7,771 bases of DNA from JAICLK01 sp035478715 (GTDB taxonomy: Bacteria; Patescibacteriota; Saccharimonadia; Saccharimonadales; UBA4665): contig DATIJK010000002.1 in assembly GCA_035478715.1 (NCBI GenBank), positions 1 to 7,771 of the forward strand, in the 5' to 3' direction. Positions 4,869 through 7,771 of the stretch are shown here, piece after piece; the stretch's first letter is position 1, and each line of letters opens with the position of its first letter. The notes below the pieces were generated by a model. The model was not told the origin of the DNA, made no database searches, and was given only the letters and a program-made list of their open reading frames with translations. Both the position numbers and the translations under genes were made by a program.

Positions 4869-7008
4869 CAAGCTCGTCTATGGTGCTTGCGTAGAAAATG
4901 TCCACTATCCGCTGAGATTCCATCAATAGTTTCTCACCCTTTTCTTTAAGTGATAGGTGTTTTTGCCATGCTTCGTTGTGCTTGTCAATTATAGCTTTTT
5001 GTTCATCTAGACTAGGAAGGGGTATTTGCATGTTGAGTAGCGTCTTTGCTCCAATTCTAGGCCTACCCACACCTGTGATTTGGTGCAGGATTTGTCCTAG
5101 TCCAAGCTCACTCCTCAAAATCAGCGATAGATACTCACCAAGAACTTCTGGTCTTTCGCTGAGATCTAGGCTATTGTCGTCCCGAATAGTTAGGACGATG
5201 TTTTCTGCTGAAGTATACCCCTCTTCTTCGTCGTCTGAGATGTAGCAGCACTTCTGCAATTCAGGGCGCATTTTAGAGAATAAGACATCTCCTGCCCTAA
5301 AAAGCTTTACGGAGCTTTTCATCTGTGACCCAAGAAGCTCTTCCACAGAGTACTTGCCAGTCTTTGAGGTAATATCGGCTAGGCCAATAAATCTCCATTT
5401 TTCGTCAGGATCTTGCAGCGCTGGTACTGCAGATGTGTTTCTAATAGTGACTAGCTCGCCAAGACGGTACATTTTGTACTTTGCCATTTCTAATGCCTGC
5501 CTTGCCGCGTGACGCATGGGGTGGTAAAACGGTAAGTCTAACCTAGCGGCTTCATCGGTATCGCTTAAATCTGCTAAGAACACCTTATCCGTTTGAACTA
5601 GGTTCTGGTTCGTCTGATACTCATTCCATGCTTTTAGGATTTGAGGCAGGTCATTAACTAGAACCGGTTCACCGGCGTCATTCTTCTCCAAAGAATACAG
5701 CGGGTCGCCGTTAGGCTTCCGACCAACATTATCGGCCATCGCCATAAATATCTCGCCTTGAACAGTTTCTTTGCTTTCTTTTTTGCTCAATACGAGGATC
5801 GAGGCTTTTACAGTGGCATAGGGCATGAAAGCGGTCTCTGGTAAACTAACTACAGCTTCGACGACCGATTTACGCAAAATTAAATTCCTAGTATCAGTGT
5901 TACCGTCGCCGTTAAGAACACCGTCATCAATGACAATACACAAACGACCGCCAGGCTTTAACCAATCCAAGCATCTCTCGATAAAAAGTACGCCCCTACG
6001 CCGATTCTTCTTGCCACGGCCTAGTACGAATTTAGAAAGTTCTGTTGCATCAGAAAAGTCACTCCCAAACGGGGGATTGGTCAGTATCAGATCGACTGAG
6101 TTTTCGGGTGCAACGTCCGCGAGCGCAGGCGAATGTGACAGTGAACCGTTGCCTTCAAGGCACGCCACATTACCCTCTCGGTAACCGTTCATGACCAAAT
6201 TCATCTGGCTGATCCAGGCCATCATTGGATCGATTTCGAGGCCAGTCAAACGAGCATTCTTTTTAAGGTATGGCAACGAAGATATAAGAAAACCACCAGA
6301 TCCGCATGCTGGGTCAATGATCGTGTCTGCCTTCGCAACGTTACCGATTTCTACCATAAACTGAACAACGGTTCTGGGTGTAAAGAATTGCTGATTCTCC
6401 GTCTTGTCGAACGTATTTTTAATCAATTCTTCATAAATGAATCCCTTGATGTCAGTGGGTACTTTTCGTAGGTCATACTGGCTCAGTATTTTCACACATG
6501 TTGCTATGGCCTGCGGGTCTTTTTTGAGATCCGCAATTGCTTTCGCATCATTGGCGGGGACTAATTCGAGCGCCTTATGATAAAGTTCGTTAATGCGGGT
6601 GTATGTCGCCTCGTCCGACTCGCCGTTATGAACTGAAAATGCTCTCTCTCCGCCTGAACGATGAGTGCCTTCCGCATATAGTTTGGTAAAAATCAACTTG
6701 GAGATTTCTTCAAATCTTTCTAATAGGCTACCGCCTTTTGAGTCTCGATATGCCTTGCTAAGCTGCCTAACAACGAAGCGTAGTCCCCTAGCATCAAGGA
6801 CTTTTGCGGTTGGAACTTCTAATGTGGCCGTTTCGTGAGTTTTAGATTTTAATTCGAGGATTTTCTCGGCTGGGTACTTTCGATAACGGTTGCTAGCGTC
6901 CCTTTTGCTCAAAAGCTTCCCGCTTTTCTCCCAATTTCTAAGCGTCATTGGAGTAACGTTAAGCAACTCGGCTGCTTCACTGATTGAAAAGTAGGTGCTG
7001 TTACCCAT
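4858..7008 (-). CDS. Fused HsdM-HsdS-type N6-adenine methyltransferase with N-terminal HTH
   Basis: This 716-residue protein has three parts. Residues 6-52 are a MerR/excisionase-like HTH (S-I-S-E-A-A-E-L-L-N-V-T, then L-R-N-W-E). Residues about 70-410 are an HsdM-type methyltransferase: an N-terminal helical bundle, Q-F-F-T-P at 207-211 (motif X region), D-P-A-C-G-S-G-G-F at 232-240 (motif I, SAM binding) and N-P-P-F-G at 311-315 (motif IV, catalytic, adenine N6). After a linker, residues about 511-660 are one target-recognition domain of HsdS type (Y-R-L-G-E-L-V at 514-520; I-P-L-P-S-L-D-E-Q-K-A-I-I at 662-674), followed by a conserved helical stretch at 665-710. With only one recognition half, the protein probably dimerises and methylates a symmetric, interrupted site. 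AAGGGG before the ATG at 7008 supports the start. It should protect host DNA from the convergent nuclease. The HTH could bind its own promoter. Confidence 0.93.
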   Translation of the reverse strand: MGNSTYFSISEAAELLNVTPMTLRNWEKSGKLLSKRDASNRYRKYPAEKILELKSKTHETATLEVPTAKVLDARGLRFVVRQLSKAYRDSKGGSLLERFEEISKLIFTKLYAEGTHRSGGERAFSVHNGESDEATYTRINELYHKALELVPANDAKAIADLKKDPQAIATCVKILSQYDLRKVPTDIKGFIYEELIKNTFDKTENQQFFTPRTVVQFMVEIGNVAKADTIIDPACGSGGFLISSLPYLKKNARLTGLEIDPMMAWISQMNLVMNGYREGNVACLEGNGSLSHSPALADVAPENSVDLILTNPPFGSDFSDATELSKFVLGRGKKNRRRGVLFIERCLDWLKPGGRLCIVIDDGVLNGDGNTDTRNLILRKSVVEAVVSLPETAFMPYATVKASILVLSKKESKETVQGEIFMAMADNVGRKPNGDPLYSLEKNDAGEPVLVNDLPQILKAWNEYQTNQNLVQTDKVFLADLSDTDEAARLDLPFYHPMRHAARQALEMAKYKMYRLGELVTIRNTSAVPALQDPDEKWRFIGLADITSKTGKYSVEELLGSQMKSSVKLFRAGDVLFSKMRPELQKCCYISDDEEEGYTSAENIVLTIRDDNSLDLSERPEVLGEYLSLILRSELGLGQILHQITGVGRPRIGAKTLLNMQIPLPSLDEQKAIIDKHNEAWQKHLSLKEKGEKLLMESQRIVDIFYASTIDELVTR

Positions 7009-7025
7009 GAATCCCCTTTTATAAT

Positions 7026-7063
7026 GTTTAAACTATATAAAACTTAACATATCTTACTTTCAA
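7026..7063 (-). promoter_or_regulatory. Promoter of the methyltransferase gene
   Basis: Leftward, TTGAAA (7063-7058) and TATATA (7039-7034) are separated by 18 bp, giving a start near 7027 and a leader of about 19 nt that carries AAAAGGGG as ribosome binding site. The spacing and both hexamers are close to consensus, consistent with strong unregulated expression of the protective enzyme on entry. The palindrome GTTTAAAC (7026-7033) lies at the predicted start point and could be an operator for the protein's own N-terminal HTH. No C-box is seen here. Confidence 0.55.
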
Positions 7064-7104
7064 TATCCACAAGATTAAGAAGATTATCCTCTTAAAAGTT
7101 CATA

Positions 7105-7247
7105 TTGTGGTTTAATATTTTATATTTTCTTGGCTTTGGTTTCTTAGTTCTTGGTGGGAGTACTGTTTATGTAACTGTTATGGAGTTCCGGTACCAGAGG
7201 AAAGTCCTCCGACAGATGGGGGAAATGCGAATTAATCGAGATTGGCA
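7105..7247 (+). pseudogene. Possible truncated membrane-protein gene start
   Basis: A frame beginning at TTG (7105) encodes a short hydrophobic helix (F-L-G-F-G-F-L-V-L-G-G, about residues 8-18) followed by a basic, amphipathic stretch (E-F-R-Y-Q-R-K-V-L-R-Q-M-G-E). This is typical of a one-helix inner-membrane protein. After about 48 codons the frame has no stop and runs antisense into the gene ending at 7248, where its composition turns unnatural. No ribosome binding site precedes the TTG. The simplest reading is the 5' remnant of a gene cut off next to the R-M cassette, but a chance frame in AT-rich DNA is possible. Confidence 0.25.
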
Positions 7248-7771
7248 CTACACCGGGATAGCATCAGCGATTTGCTCTGCTAGACATCCGACTTCTATTT
7301 TTTCTGCTTCTTGCTCTGTTTGCCAGGCTATATATTGCGCGGTGCCAAGTTTGCCTAGTCCGGGTTCGAAGTGGCCTGGGTCGGTTGAATAGTCGGAGAT
7401 GTTGGGGGTGGAGGAGTTTACGGCTTCGTCGAACCAGGGGACATTGTAGGGACCGCCGTCTATTTTGCCAGTTGTTGACAGGTCGTATTCGCCATTACTA
7501 CCATTTAAACCTGGCTGGACCGATACTCCCGTTACCTCAGATGCTTTAAGTGGGCCTTTTGCGCCCTTGAAAGTAATGAAGATGCGACCTATCGCGCCGC
7601 AAAATTTTGCGATTCCGCGTTCGTTTTTCGTAGTTTCGACAGGTCGTGTCCAACCGAGGCCACCTTCGTTGAGTTCGTGCAAGGCATGTTTGGGGATTTT
7701 CACAGCGGCCGGCCGAACGATACCGGGGACAGAATTGGCGGTAGGGTGAATATCGGGAAAATTTGCTTGGG
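7248..7771 (-). CDS. Hypothetical protein, 5' end cut by window edge
   Basis: The frame is open from the right edge to a TAG at 7248-7250, giving at least 174 residues of C-terminal sequence. A GTG at 7703 could serve as start, but the frame continues upstream with protein-like composition (P-D-I-H-P-T-A-N-S-V-P-G), so the true start probably lies outside the window. It is soluble, rich in Gly, Pro, Asn and Asp, and has two Cys (F-C-G-A-I-G and V-G-C-L). A segment Y-N-V-P-W-F-D-E-A-V is followed by G-H-F-E-P-G-L-G-K-L-G-T-A-Q and a helical acidic end. I do not recognise the family. It lies just beyond the methyltransferase promoter and is transcribed in the same direction; no terminator is visible between them, so read-through into the methyltransferase gene is possible. 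Confidence 0.65.
   Translation of the reverse strand, partial: QANFPDIHPTANSVPGIVRPAAVKIPKHALHELNEGGLGWTRPVETTKNERGIAKFCGAIGRIFITFKGAKGPLKASEVTGVSVQPGLNGSNGEYDLSTTGKIDGGPYNVPWFDEAVNSSTPNISDYSTDPGHFEPGLGKLGTAQYIAWQTEQEAEKIEVGCLAEQIADAIPV

Noticed and set aside
4858..7008. Classical Type I R-M system
   Set aside because: There is no HsdR translocase; the nuclease is a small PD-(D/E)XK protein under C-box control and the S part has a single recognition half.
3791..7109. 8-bp direct repeat ATATTGTG at 3791-3798 and 7102-7109 flanking the R-M cassette, as a target-site duplication
   Set aside because: An 8-mer match between two AT-rich stretches of a few hundred bases is expected by chance about as often as not, and no transposase or integrase is present.
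7197..7209. Hairpin gagga-aag-tcctc as a terminator for the right-edge gene
   Set aside because: The stem is only 5 bp with no T-run on the relevant strand.
1106..7250. Possible UGA recoding, because complete genes end only in TAA or TAG
   Set aside because: All long frames are free of internal TGA, which would not hold if TGA were a sense codon; eight stops are too few to mean more.
1..7771. CRISPR array, tRNA, rRNA or transposase
   Set aside because: No regularly spaced repeats, cloverleaf, rRNA-like sequence or transposase motif was seen on either strand.

Overview
The window reads as chromosomal DNA of an uncultured bacterium with the standard genetic code. The left-edge protein, with its homing-endonuclease-associated-repeat-like motif, and the small single-domain orphan proteins suggest Candidatus Saccharibacteria or another Patescibacteria (CPR) lineage. 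That placement rests on recalled family resemblance, not on a marker gene, so it is moderate to weak.

Layout. 1-1060 (-) is a long protein cut by the left edge, with an HNHR-like motif near its C-terminal part. 1106-1504 (-) encodes a small tail-anchored membrane protein, and 1602-2384 (+) a soluble protein of unknown family; these two diverge from a shared promoter region that carries a 16-bp palindrome. 2379-2789 (-) is a second unknown soluble protein meeting the previous gene tail to tail. 2790-2987 holds a leftward promoter, a REP-like repeat and a rightward -10. 2988-3659 (+) is a seven-helix Bax inhibitor-1 family protein. 3660-3845 holds a hairpin, a probable decayed gene start and the C-box operator.

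3798-7063 is the main find: a complete, compact restriction-modification (R-M) system. A controller (C) protein of the XRE family and a PD-(D/E)XK endonuclease are co-transcribed rightward behind a textbook C-box pair. A 716-residue protein is transcribed leftward toward them. It fuses a MerR-like HTH, an HsdM-type adenine methyltransferase and a single HsdS-type target-recognition half. The convergent C-R versus M-S plan matches the AhdI system (Type IIH, a link between Type I and Type II), except that M and S are one polypeptide here. The expected logic is that the methyltransferase is made from its own strong promoter at once, while the C protein delays and then boosts the nuclease until host DNA is protected.

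The R-M block is flanked by two apparent gene fragments: a MazG/dCTPase-like start at about 3704-3754 and a truncated membrane-protein start at 7105-7247. This fits insertion of the cassette as a mobile defence island. The right edge (7248-7771, -) is the C-terminal part of an unrecognised protein that runs out of the window.

Several genes (starts at 1060, 1602, 2789 and 3846) have a -10-like hexamer just before the ATG and no Shine-Dalgarno sequence, suggesting leaderless or nearly leaderless messages. Others (1504, 2988, 4065, 7008) have clear ribosome binding sites.
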